Shown: one piece after another, positions 35,527-44,519 of the stretch
How positions within the stretch are numbered: position 1 is the stretch's first letter
How the letters are laid out: every line of letters begins with the position of its first letter
Assembly (NCBI RefSeq): GCF_042648405.1
Contig: NZ_JBHRXV010000011.1
Location: 310,001 to 374,000 of the forward strand
Source: Sphingoaurantiacus capsulatus
GTDB taxonomy: Bacteria > Pseudomonadota > Alphaproteobacteria > Sphingomonadales > Sphingomonadaceae
DNA length: 64,000 nucleotides
Direction of reading: 5' to 3'
The notes under the pieces: generated by a model
The model's input: only the letters and a program-made list of their open reading frames with translations
Told to the model about the DNA's origin: nothing
Databases searched by the model: none
Position numbers and translations under genes: made by a program

Positions 35527-36569
35527 GTGAACAGGCCGTTGCTCTGGTTGATCCTGCCGCTGCTGGCGGCCTGCGGAGGCGGCGGCTCGAATGAGGGCAG
35601 CAGCGGCACCCCGCCGATCGCCACGCCGAGCCCCGCGCCAGCCCCTGCCCCCGCTCCTGCGCCGGCGCCAGCCCCGACGCCGTCACCGACGCCCACGCCG
35701 ACGCCCGGCGATTTCCTGTCGCGCGCCGCGGCGCTCTATGACGAGGCGCCCGACATCGCCGCCTGCCGCGCCGGCCGCATGAAGCCCGCCGTGACCGCGC
35801 AGGTGCTGGCGACGCTCAACGAGATCCGCCGCCTGCATCGCCTGCCCGCCGTCGGCTATTCGACCGCCGACGACAGCACGGTCATGGCCGCCTCGCTGGT
35901 GCTGTCCGCCAACGAGGCGCTGACCCACGAGCCGCCGCCCAGCTACCGCTGTTACACAACGGCGGCGCTCGCCGGCACGCGGTCGAGCAACCTCTATGGT
36001 GGCGCCTCGCCTTTCCTCGGCTTCGAGACCGACGACAATATCATGATCGCCTGGCTGACCGACGTGACCAACGCGGTCGCCGACAGCGTCGGGCACCGCC
36101 GCTGGCTGCTCGATCCGTTCCTCGGGACGGTCGCCTATGGCCGGGTCGCCGGGGCCTCGGCGGCGTCGGGGCGGGTCGATACCGCGTCGCTGCGGGTGTT
36201 CAACAGCAGCACGCCCTCGCCTGCGGTGACCAGCGGCCTGCCGCAGTTCGTCGCCTATCCCTATGAGGATTACCCGGCGCGCTTCTTCGATACCCGCGCG
36301 CTGCTGTCCTTCGGCGTCATCGTCAGCGCCACCAACCGCAACGCTAACGCCTCGGTCAACTATACCAATGCGACGGTGACGGTGCGGCCTCGCGGCGGCG
36401 ACGCGCTCGCCATCTCGAACCTTCGCTTCGACAATCAGGGCTTCGGCTTGCCCAACAATATCCAATTCAACGCCGCCGGGCTGCAGCGCAACACCACCTA
36501 CGACGTCACCATCGGCAACGTCGTGGTGAGCGGGTCACCGACCAGCTACAGCTATTATTTCCGTATCAC

Positions 36570-36573
<4 letters not shown>
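35527..36573 (+). CDS. CAP-domain (SCP-like) lipoprotein with Pro-Ala linker
   Basis: A 348-residue predicted lipoprotein. The GTG at 35527 is chosen because GAGGGAGA lies upstream and the chain then begins with a lipoprotein signal ending LLAAC (C16). A short Gly/Ser segment and a repetitive Pro-Ala then Pro-Thr linker (about 31-62) would lift the domain off the membrane. The CAP domain starts near 85 (LNEIRRLHRLPAVGYS), with ANEALTHEPP holding a conserved His region, and ends about 220; the rest is beta-rich and unassigned. Bacterial CAP proteins have no settled function. Its stop overlaps the converging ligase gene by four bases (CTAG). Confidence 0.85.
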
Positions 36574-38201
<1,628 letters not shown>

Positions 38202-38276
38202 CGAAAACCTCCCCTTTGTCTGTTGGGGAGACGCTAGCGCAGCGGGCGCCGCGCGATCAATCCGCGCCGTACAGGT

Positions 38277-38627
38277 TCAGTCTGCGAAAGTCAGTTTGCC
38301 GCGCATCTTGCAATGGGTGCAGACGATGCGCTTGGTGCCCGACGACAGCCGGACGCGGCCGTTCTCGCGCAGCGGTCCCTGCCACACCGGCTCGACCACC
38401 GAGGTGGCGACGCCGATGTCGTCCTCGCACGTCCGGCATAGCCACATTTTCGGCGCCGGCGGCGCCTCGACCGGCCGGCCGCCGTCGATCACCGCGAAGC
38501 GGCCGGGCATCCGCACGACCTTTCCGCCGTTGGCAGCGACCGCCAGATCGAGCTCGGCTTCGGAAAGCGGCGGCGCGGCCCCCGCCGCACGCCCCGTCAT
38601 CATTCGATCATTGTCTACGCAGTCCAT
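38277..38627 (-). CDS. Small zinc-ribbon protein, unknown function
   Basis: A 116-residue cytoplasmic protein. Two CxxC pairs, C64/C67 (WLCRTCEDD) and C103/C106 (VCTHCKM), would form one zinc ribbon with a 35-residue loop between. The N-terminus is Ala/Glu-rich with a predicted helix (LSEAELDLAVAANGG). No catalytic residues stand out and I do not recognise the family. Start at the ATG at 38627 with GGGGGACC upstream; the downstream Met pair (residues 9-10) is an alternative. It is upstream of the acyl-CoA ligase by 75 bases on the same strand and divergent from two small ORFs. Confidence 0.68.
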   Translation of the reverse strand: MDCVDNDRMMTGRAAGAAPPLSEAELDLAVAANGGKVVRMPGRFAVIDGGRPVEAPPAPKMWLCRTCEDDIGVATSVVEPVWQGPLRENGRVRLSSGTKRIVCTHCKMRGKLTFAD

Positions 38628-38777
38628 GCTGGTCCCCCGACCCTGCTTGTCCTGATTGCGAGCTTAACCCGCCGGTCTTTCGCTGTCCTGAACCAAAATT
38701 ACCTGCGGCCAACGGTTCGTCGATTCCGACGAGCCGAAAAGCCGTAACGGAGGCGATTTGACAGGAGAGAACAAATC

Positions 38778-38855
38778 ATGAACATTGGAACTGTTGATTC
38801 GGGAGATGGTTCTCAACCCATCTCGCAGGGTTTGGTGGGAGGCTTGAATGGTTGA
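38778..38855 (+). CDS. Possible 25-residue leader peptide
   Basis: A very short frame coding for 25 residues (starts MNIGTVDSGDG, ends LVGGLNG) behind an excellent ribosome site (AGGAGAG eight bases before the ATG). Its end overlaps the start of the next small gene (ATG at 38848) by eight bases in another frame. It is rich in Gly and has no hydrophobic stretch. A seven-base-pair hairpin lies inside it (38803-38824). It could be a coupling or attenuator peptide or simply an upstream ORF. Not recognised. Confidence 0.4.
   Translation: MNIGTVDSGDGSQPISQGLVGGLNG
38803..38824 (+). promoter_or_regulatory. Hairpin inside the leader ORF
   Basis: GAGATGG (38803-38809) pairs perfectly with CCATCTC (38818-38824) across an eight-base loop. 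It lies 23 bases before the ATG of the 83-residue ORF and 9 bases before the latter's GGGAGGC ribosome site, so ribosomes in the leader ORF would melt it. No U-run follows, so it is not a terminator. Confidence 0.4.
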
Positions 38856-39099
38856 GGTCGTTTTCGGGTCGGTGGTAAGCATCGGCGTTACCTTGTTCGC
38901 GCTGTCGGCGATCGCCGGCGAATTCAAGGCGCGGTGGACGCAGATCGGCGCCGCGCTCGCTTTCGATGCGAACGCACAGGCCCTCTCCCAGCTTCAGAAG
39001 ATCAGACCGACGGCGGCTCCGGCTCGGTCCTGGCCGGCGCCGGCTCGGATTGGGGCACGGATTGGCTTCCGGCCGCAGCCGCGCGCCGCTGCCGCTTGA
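38848..39099 (+). CDS. Small protein with one membrane helix, antisense tail to pssA
   Basis: An 83-residue open frame with a good ribosome site (GGGAGGC). Residues 3-24 form a hydrophobic helix (VEVVFGSVVSIGVTLFALSA), followed by an amphipathic part (FKARWTQIGAALAF, then DANAQALSQLQKIRP) and an Arg/Ala/Pro tail. The last 98 bases lie opposite the 3' end of pssA, so the tail composition may be forced by that gene. The first 50 residues look like real protein. Function unknown; a small membrane protein is the simplest reading. Confidence 0.5.
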   Translation: MVEVVFGSVVSIGVTLFALSAIAGEFKARWTQIGAALAFDANAQALSQLQKIRPTAAPARSWPAPARIGARIGFRPQPRAAAA

Positions 39100-39847
39100 C
39101 CTTGCCGTAGGCGAGAACACTGAACGGGATCGACGCGGCATAGGCGACGATCGTCAGCGACAAGGTCATCCACGGCGCCGAGAACAGCGCGCCCGCATAG
39201 AGCGCGACGGCGAGCAGCGCGAAAATCCGCCACTCGCGACGGATGCGCACCTTCTTCCACGAATAGGTCGGCAGCGCCGACACCATCAGCAGCGCAGCGC
39301 CCGCGACGATCGCGCCGGTTACCACCGGCTGGCGGAAGAATTGCGTGTCGAGCCACAGGTCGAGCGCCATCGGGCTCAGCGCCAGGCCGGCACCCACCGG
39401 CGCGGGAACGCCGGTCAGGAAGCCGGCCTGCTTGTGCGGCCCGGCCTCGAGATCGATGCCGGTGTTGAAGCGCGCGAGGCGCAGCGCGGCACAGGCGGCC
39501 AGCGACAGTGCGATCAGCCAGCCGGCCCCCGGCAGATACTGCAGCGACCAGAGATAGAGGATCAGCGCCGGCGCGACGCCATGCGCGGTCAGGTCGGACA
39601 GCGAATCGAGCTCGGCACCGAAGCGGCTGGCGCCCTTCAGCAGTCGCGCGATCTGGCCGTCGATGCCGTCGAGCACGCCCGCCAGTACCACCGCGGCGAT
39701 CGCCCGCTCCCAGTCGCCGGCAATGGCGAGGCGGACACCGGTGAGGCCGAAGCACAGCGCGGCGAGCGTGATCGCGTTGGGGATCATCGCCCGCATCGGC
39801 AGTGCGCGGCCAAGCCGCTGGCGGCGGGTGAGCACGTCGTCGGTCAT
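39002..39847 (-). CDS. pssA: CDP-diacylglycerol-serine O-phosphatidyltransferase
   Basis: Membrane enzyme making phosphatidylserine from CDP-diacylglycerol and serine. The CDP-alcohol transferase motif is complete in LDGIDGQIARLL and FGAELDSLSD (D60, D63, D81, D85). About seven hydrophobic helices follow or flank it, and the C-terminus is a basic, Ala/Pro-rich tail. 281 residues fits the PssA type II family. Its ATG overlaps the psd stop (ATGA), so the two consecutive steps of phosphatidylethanolamine synthesis are coupled. Confidence 0.95.
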   Translation of the reverse strand: MTDDVLTRRQRLGRALPMRAMIPNAITLAALCFGLTGVRLAIAGDWERAIAAVVLAGVLDGIDGQIARLLKGASRFGAELDSLSDLTAHGVAPALILYLWSLQYLPGAGWLIALSLAACAALRLARFNTGIDLEAGPHKQAGFLTGVPAPVGAGLALSPMALDLWLDTQFFRQPVVTGAIVAGAALLMVSALPTYSWKKVRIRREWRIFALLAVALYAGALFSAPWMTLSLTIVAYAASIPFSVLAYGKVKRQRRAAAAGSQSVPQSEPAPARTEPEPPSV

Positions 39848-40581
39848 TGCGAGATGCCGGCGGCGGCGTCGGTCTGGCCGAGGCGGCCGAGGATCGTCTC
39901 ACCGGCGATGGCGCGCTGGCCGAGCGCCACCGTCGGCGCGGTGCCGGCCGGCAGGAACACGTCGACGCGGCTGCCGAAGCGGATGAGGCCGATACGCGCG
40001 CCGGCGGCGACGGTGTCGCCTTCCTTCACGAAGCGCATGATGCGGCGCGCGACCAGCCCGGCGATCTGGGTGAAGGCGATGCGGACGCCGTCGGCGTTCT
40101 CCACCACGAAATACTGCCGCTCATTGTCCTCGCTGGCCTTGTCGAGGTCGGCGTTGAGGAATTTGCCGGGGACATAGACCAGCTTGCGAACCGTGCCGGC
40201 GATCGGCGAGCGGTTGATATGGACGTCGAACACGCTCATGAAAATCGACACGCGGGTGTAGCTGCCGATGGCGAGCCCATTCTCGCCTGCCACCTGGCGC
40301 GGCGCCTCGACTTCGGCAATCTGGCAGACGAGACCGTCGGCGGGCGACACCACCAGCCCCGGCCCCTGCGGGGTCACACGGACGGGATCGCGGAAGAAGG
40401 CGGCCACCCACAGGGTGATTCCGGCCATCAGCCAGCCGAGGATATCCCAGTCCACCAGCCACCACAGCGCCGCGGTGATCGCAGCGGCGATGACGACGAA
40501 CTTGATACCTTCGGGGTGCACCGACGGGGTGCGATATTTGACGGTCGGCGTGGTGACGCCCTGCGTTGCCAGTGAGCTCAT
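39844..40581 (-). CDS. psd: Phosphatidylserine decarboxylase proenzyme
   Basis: Converts phosphatidylserine to phosphatidylethanolamine with a pyruvoyl cofactor made by self-cleavage. The ATG at 40581 is preferred: it has GATGGAG upstream, and longer starts run into the divergent LOG gene. A membrane segment (about 27-60) precedes the catalytic part: SPADGLVCQI, YTRVSIFMSVFDVHINRSP and the cleavage site FGS, between G203 and S204. 245 residues matches the short rhizobial-type enzyme. Upstream of and overlapping pssA. Confidence 0.94.
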   Translation of the reverse strand: MSSLATQGVTTPTVKYRTPSVHPEGIKFVVIAAAITAALWWLVDWDILGWLMAGITLWVAAFFRDPVRVTPQGPGLVVSPADGLVCQIAEVEAPRQVAGENGLAIGSYTRVSIFMSVFDVHINRSPIAGTVRKLVYVPGKFLNADLDKASEDNERQYFVVENADGVRIAFTQIAGLVARRIMRFVKEGDTVAAGARIGLIRFGSRVDVFLPAGTAPTVALGQRAIAGETILGRLGQTDAAAGISQ

Positions 40582-40666
40582 GGCTCCATCATTAGACGGT
40601 TCGGTCACGGCCTGACAACGCACAGCGCCTTTCATGGTCGCATCGCCCGTGGCATGTCGGTTGGCC

Positions 40667-41209
40667 ATGACCCGAATCCGCTCGCTCTGCCTGTTCTGCG
40701 GCTCGCGACCCGGCGCCGACCCCGCGCATGCCGAAACCGCCGACGCGCTCGGCCGCCTGCTCGCCGCCAACGGCATTACCCTCGTCTATGGCGGCGGCGC
40801 CGTCGGGCTGATGGGGATCGCCGCGCGCGCCGTGAAGAAGGCGGGCGGCAGCGTCGTCGGCGTCATTCCGCGTACGCTGATGCGCGACGAGATCGCGCAG
40901 CAGGGGCTCGACGAACTGATCGTCGTCGAAACGCTGCACGAGCGAAAGGCGCTGATGCACCTGCGCTCCGACGCCTTTCTCGCGCTGCCGGGCAGCATCG
41001 GCACCCTCGACGAGCTGTTCGAGGCGCTGACCTGGCGCGAGCTCTCCATCCACGGCAAGCCGATCTGGCTGCTCGGCGCCAACGGCTATTGGTCGCCGTT
41101 CATGGCGCTGCTCCGCCACCTCGACACGGAAGGTTTCGCGCCGGCGGACCTGTTCGACATCGTCGAGGAACTGCCCGGCCTGCCGGCGCTCGCAGAGCGA
41201 TTGATATAA
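40667..41209 (+). CDS. LOG family protein (cytokinin-type phosphoribohydrolase)
   Basis: A 180-residue LOG-family (TIGR00730) protein. The motif PGGxGTxxE appears as PGSIGTLDE (108-116), and the other conserved part HERKALM (91-97) is present; the N-terminus LCLFCGSRPG is typical. Family members remove ribose 5-phosphate from nucleotides such as cytokinin ribotides or AMP; bacterial roles in nucleotide salvage are more likely here. Start at the ATG at 40667. Followed by icd after 78 bases; divergent from psd. Confidence 0.92.
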   Translation: MTRIRSLCLFCGSRPGADPAHAETADALGRLLAANGITLVYGGGAVGLMGIAARAVKKAGGSVVGVIPRTLMRDEIAQQGLDELIVVETLHERKALMHLRSDAFLALPGSIGTLDELFEALTWRELSIHGKPIWLLGANGYWSPFMALLRHLDTEGFAPADLFDIVEELPGLPALAERLI

Positions 41210-41287
41210 GGCCGCGCCGCCTCTAAACGACGCTCACATAGTTTCGATCGCGCTCCTCCCCAGGGCGCCAGCTCACAAGGGAAACCG

Positions 41288-42499
41288 ATGGCGAAGATCA
41301 AGGTAGCGAAGCCGGTCGTCGAGCTCGACGGCGACGAGATGACCCGCATCATCTGGCAGTGGATCCGCGAGAAGCTGATCCTGCCCTACCTCGACGTCGA
41401 TCTTCATTATTACGACCTCAGCATCGAGAACCGCGACGCGACCGACGACAAGGTCACCGTGCAGGCGGCGAACGCCATCAAGGAGCATGGCGTCGGCGTG
41501 AAATGCGCGACGATCACCCCCGACGAGCAGCGCGTCGAGGAGTTCAACCTCAAGAAGATGTGGAAGTCGCCGAACGGCACGATCCGCAACATCCTCGGCG
41601 GCGTCGTCTTCCGCGAGCCGATCGTCATCAAGTCGGTGCCGCGCCTCGTGCCGGGCTGGACCGACCCGATCGTCATCGGCCGCCATGCCTTCGGCGACCA
41701 GTACAAGGCGACCGACTTCCTGATCCCCGGCGCCGGCAAGCTGACCATCAAATGGGTCGGCGAGAATGGCGAGACGATCGAGCATGAAGTTTTCGACTTC
41801 CCGTCGTCCGGCGTCGCCATGGCGATGTACAACCTCGACGATTCGATCCGCGACTTCGCGCGCGCCAGCTTCAACTATGGCGTCGCCCGCAAATGGCCGG
41901 TCTATCTGTCGACCAAGAACACGATCCTCAAGGCCTATGACGGCCGCTTCAAGGATCTGTTCCAGGAAGTTTTCGACAAGGAATTCAAGACGCAGTTCGA
42001 CAAGCTTGGCATCGTCTACGAACATCGCCTGATCGACGACATGGTCGCCTCGGCGCTGAAGTGGTCGGGCAATTTCATCTGGGCCTGCAAGAACTATGAC
42101 GGCGATGTGCAGTCGGACACGGTCGCGCAGGGTTTCGGCTCGCTCGGCCTGATGACCTCGGTGCTGCTCACCCCGGACGGCAAGACCGTCGAGGCGGAAG
42201 CGGCGCACGGCACCGTCACCCGCCACTACCGCATGCACCAGCAGGGCAAGCCGACCTCGACCAACCCGATCGCCTCGATCTTCGCCTGGACCGGCGGCCT
42301 GAAGCATCGCGGCAAGGTCGACGGTACGCCGGAGGTGACCAAGTTCGCCGAAACGCTCGAGCGCGTCTGCGTCGAGACCGTGGAGGCTGGCCACATGACC
42401 AAGGATCTGGCGATCCTGATCGGCCCGGATCAGGCGTGGATGACCACCGAGCAGTTCTTCGACAAGATCGTCGAGAACCTCGACGCCGCGATGGACTGA
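41288..42499 (+). CDS. icd: NADP-dependent isocitrate dehydrogenase, dimeric eukaryotic type
   Basis: TCA-cycle enzyme converting isocitrate to 2-oxoglutarate with NADPH formation. It belongs to the dimeric group shared with eukaryotes, not the E. coli type: VELDGDEMTRIIWQ near the start, NGTIRNILGGVVFREPI, and TSTNPIASIFAWTGGL near the end. 403 residues is typical. Good ribosome site AAGGGAA. A strong terminator follows 28 bases after the stop. Single-gene unit. Confidence 0.97.
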   Translation: MAKIKVAKPVVELDGDEMTRIIWQWIREKLILPYLDVDLHYYDLSIENRDATDDKVTVQAANAIKEHGVGVKCATITPDEQRVEEFNLKKMWKSPNGTIRNILGGVVFREPIVIKSVPRLVPGWTDPIVIGRHAFGDQYKATDFLIPGAGKLTIKWVGENGETIEHEVFDFPSSGVAMAMYNLDDSIRDFARASFNYGVARKWPVYLSTKNTILKAYDGRFKDLFQEVFDKEFKTQFDKLGIVYEHRLIDDMVASALKWSGNFIWACKNYDGDVQSDTVAQGFGSLGLMTSVLLTPDGKTVEAEAAHGTVTRHYRMHQQGKPTSTNPIASIFAWTGGLKHRGKVDGTPEVTKFAETLERVCVETVEAGHMTKDLAILIGPDQAWMTTEQFFDKIVENLDAAMD

Positions 42500-42526
42500 T
42501 AAAATCCCACAATTTTCGTAAGGATT

Positions 42527-42554
42527 AGGCGTCGGCCCTGCTGACGCCTTTTTC
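42527..42554 (+). terminator. Rho-independent terminator after icd
   Basis: AGGCGTC (42527-42533) pairs with GACGCCT (42543-42549) around a nine-base loop, followed at once by five T residues (42549-42553). It lies 28 bases past the icd stop and 21 bases before the next gene, which therefore needs its own promoter or leaks through. Confidence 0.85.
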
Positions 42555-42574
42555 TTTGCGTGTAGAGTGGCCCG

Positions 42575-44380
42575 ATGGCCGTCGATATCCACCCTACCTC
42601 CGCCATCAGCGACGCGATCGTTATCCTCGGCGCCGTGGGGCTGGTGATCCCCGCCTTCGCGGCGGTGCGGATCAGCCCGGTGGTGGGGTTCATCCTGATC
42701 GGCATGCTGGTCGGGCCCTACGGCCTCGGCGGCCTCGGCGACGAAACCTCGCTGCTCCGCTGGATCACCATCTCCAATCCCGAGACGGTCAGCACCTATG
42801 GCGAGATCGGCATCGTGCTGCTGATGTTCGCCATCGGCCTCGAGCTGTCGTTTGACCGCTTGCGGGTGATGCGGCGGCTGGTGTTCGGCCTCGGCACCGC
42901 GCAGGTGCTGATCAGCGGCGCGGTGATCGCGGGCGGCCTTGCCATCGCCACCGGCATGGGCGGCGCCACCGCGCTGGTGATCGGCGCCGCGCTCGCCCTT
43001 TCCTCCACCGCGATCGTGCTGCCGATGCTCACCGCCGAGCAGGCGCTGGTCACCTGGGCGGGGCGCGCCTCGCTCGGCATCCTGCTGCTGCAGGACCTCG
43101 CGCTGATCCCGCTGCTGTTCGCGATCTCGGTCGTCGGCGGCACCGAGACCTTCGACGCCGCCGACCTCGCGGCGCTGGCCGCCAAGGGAGCCGCCGCCAT
43201 CGCGCTGCTGCTGCTCGCCGGCCGGCTGTTGTTGCGCCCCGCCCTCGCCCGCGCCGCGCGGACGCGCAGCCCGGAAATGTTCATGGCGGCGTCGCTGCTG
43301 ATCGTCATCGCGGCGAGCGCGCTGACCGCCGCCGCGGGCCTGTCGCTGGTGGTCGGCGCGCTGCTCGCCGGGCTGATCATCGCCGACACCGAGTTCCGTC
43401 AGCAGGTCGAGGTGACCATCGAGCCGTTCAAGGGCCTGTTGCTCGGTGTGTTTCTCATCTCGATCGGCATGGGGCTCAACCTCGAACGGCTGGCCGAGGC
43501 GCCGATCGGATTCGTTGCCGGCGCGGCGCTGCTCGTCGCGGTGAAGGCGCTGATCGTGTTCCCGCTGCTGCGCGGCTTTATCGGCAACCATGCCGGCCTC
43601 GCGCGCGTGTCGCTGCTGCTCGGCCCCGGCGGCGAGATGAGCCTGATCATCCTGTCGGCCGCCGCCGCCGCGCGGATGCTGAGTCCCACGGTCGCCGCCG
43701 ACGCGCAGCTGGTCACCGCGCTCGCCATGACCACCCTGCCGCTGTTGTCGCGGCTCGGGACCTTGGTCGAGGACCGGCGCAAGCGCGAGCTGACGCATCT
43801 GTTGCCGCCCGCCGCCGAAGCGGAAGCGCCGCGCGTCGTCGTCATCGGCTTCGGCCGCGTCGGCCGGCTGGTCGCCGACATGCTGGAGCGGCACAGCATT
43901 CCCTATCTGGCGGTCGACAGCGACGTCGACGAGATCGCCCGGTCGCGCGCCAAGGGGCGCTCGGTCTGCTACGGGGACGCCAACAACCTCGATCTGGTCA
44001 ACCGGCTCGAACTGGGCCTTGCCCGCGCGCTGGTGGTGACGATGGACGAGCCGCGCACCGTGGCGCGCATCGTCAAGGCGGCGCGCGCCGACCATCCCGA
44101 CCTGCAGATCATCGCCCGTGCCCGCGACGCGCGCCACGCGGCGGAACTCTACCGCCTTGGCGTCACCGACGCGGTGCCGGAGACGGTCGAGGCCAGCCTG
44201 CAACTCTCGGAAGCCGTGCTGGTCGACATCGGTGTGCCGATGGGTCCGGTGATTGCCTCGATCCACGAAAAGCGCGCCGACCTGCGCGAGCAGATCCAGG
44301 CGCTGGTGCCGGGGCTCGAGGCGCCGCCGACCTTGGGCCGGCGGACGCTGCGGGAAGCGAAGCCGAAGCCGGGGCTTTAG
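42575..44380 (+). CDS. CPA2-type cation:proton antiporter with RCK domain (YbaL/KefB-like)
   Basis: Inner-membrane monovalent cation/proton antiporter, 601 residues. About 12-13 hydrophobic helices fill residues 10-400 in the Na/H exchanger fold, including LALSSTAIVLPML and LSLVVGALLAGLI. A cytoplasmic TrkA-N/RCK domain follows (about 422-540) with the nucleotide-binding motif VVVIGFGRVGRLVADML and an acidic partner in YLAVDSDVDEIARSRAKG. Closest in layout to E. coli YbaL and KefB/KefC; glutathione gating as in KefB cannot be inferred. Potassium or sodium transport is not resolved. Confidence 0.92.
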   Translation: MAVDIHPTSAISDAIVILGAVGLVIPAFAAVRISPVVGFILIGMLVGPYGLGGLGDETSLLRWITISNPETVSTYGEIGIVLLMFAIGLELSFDRLRVMRRLVFGLGTAQVLISGAVIAGGLAIATGMGGATALVIGAALALSSTAIVLPMLTAEQALVTWAGRASLGILLLQDLALIPLLFAISVVGGTETFDAADLAALAAKGAAAIALLLLAGRLLLRPALARAARTRSPEMFMAASLLIVIAASALTAAAGLSLVVGALLAGLIIADTEFRQQVEVTIEPFKGLLLGVFLISIGMGLNLERLAEAPIGFVAGAALLVAVKALIVFPLLRGFIGNHAGLARVSLLLGPGGEMSLIILSAAAAARMLSPTVAADAQLVTALAMTTLPLLSRLGTLVEDRRKRELTHLLPPAAEAEAPRVVVIGFGRVGRLVADMLERHSIPYLAVDSDVDEIARSRAKGRSVCYGDANNLDLVNRLELGLARALVVTMDEPRTVARIVKAARADHPDLQIIARARDARHAAELYRLGVTDAVPETVEASLQLSEAVLVDIGVPMGPVIASIHEKRADLREQIQALVPGLEAPPTLGRRTLREAKPKPGL

Positions 44381-44406
44381 CTGGTCGCCAGTCCCGGTTT
44401 TCCACA

Positions 44407-44492
44407 ACTGTCATCCCCGCGAAGGCGGGGACCCACCCTGACACAGCCACCTGCGCTCGAAAGTGGGTCCCCGCGTTCGCGGGGATGACAGT
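44407..44492. repeat. Palindromic intergenic repeat, second copy of the family
   Basis: Arms 44407-44436 and 44463-44492 match at 29 of 30 bases and share the core CCCCGCGAAGGCGGGG with the element at 32517-32618, while the loop is unrelated. It lies between two converging genes (antiporter and alaS), where it could also serve as a two-way transcript end, though no U-run follows. Confidence 0.92.
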
Positions 44493-44519
44493 GAAGGAAG
44501 AGGCGTGGTGGCTAACAGC

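Noticed and set aside
41273..44407. Very long open frame on the minus strand (1044 codons)
   Set aside because: Antisense to icd and the antiporter, both clearly real; Gln/Arg/His/Asp-rich shadow composition and no domain.
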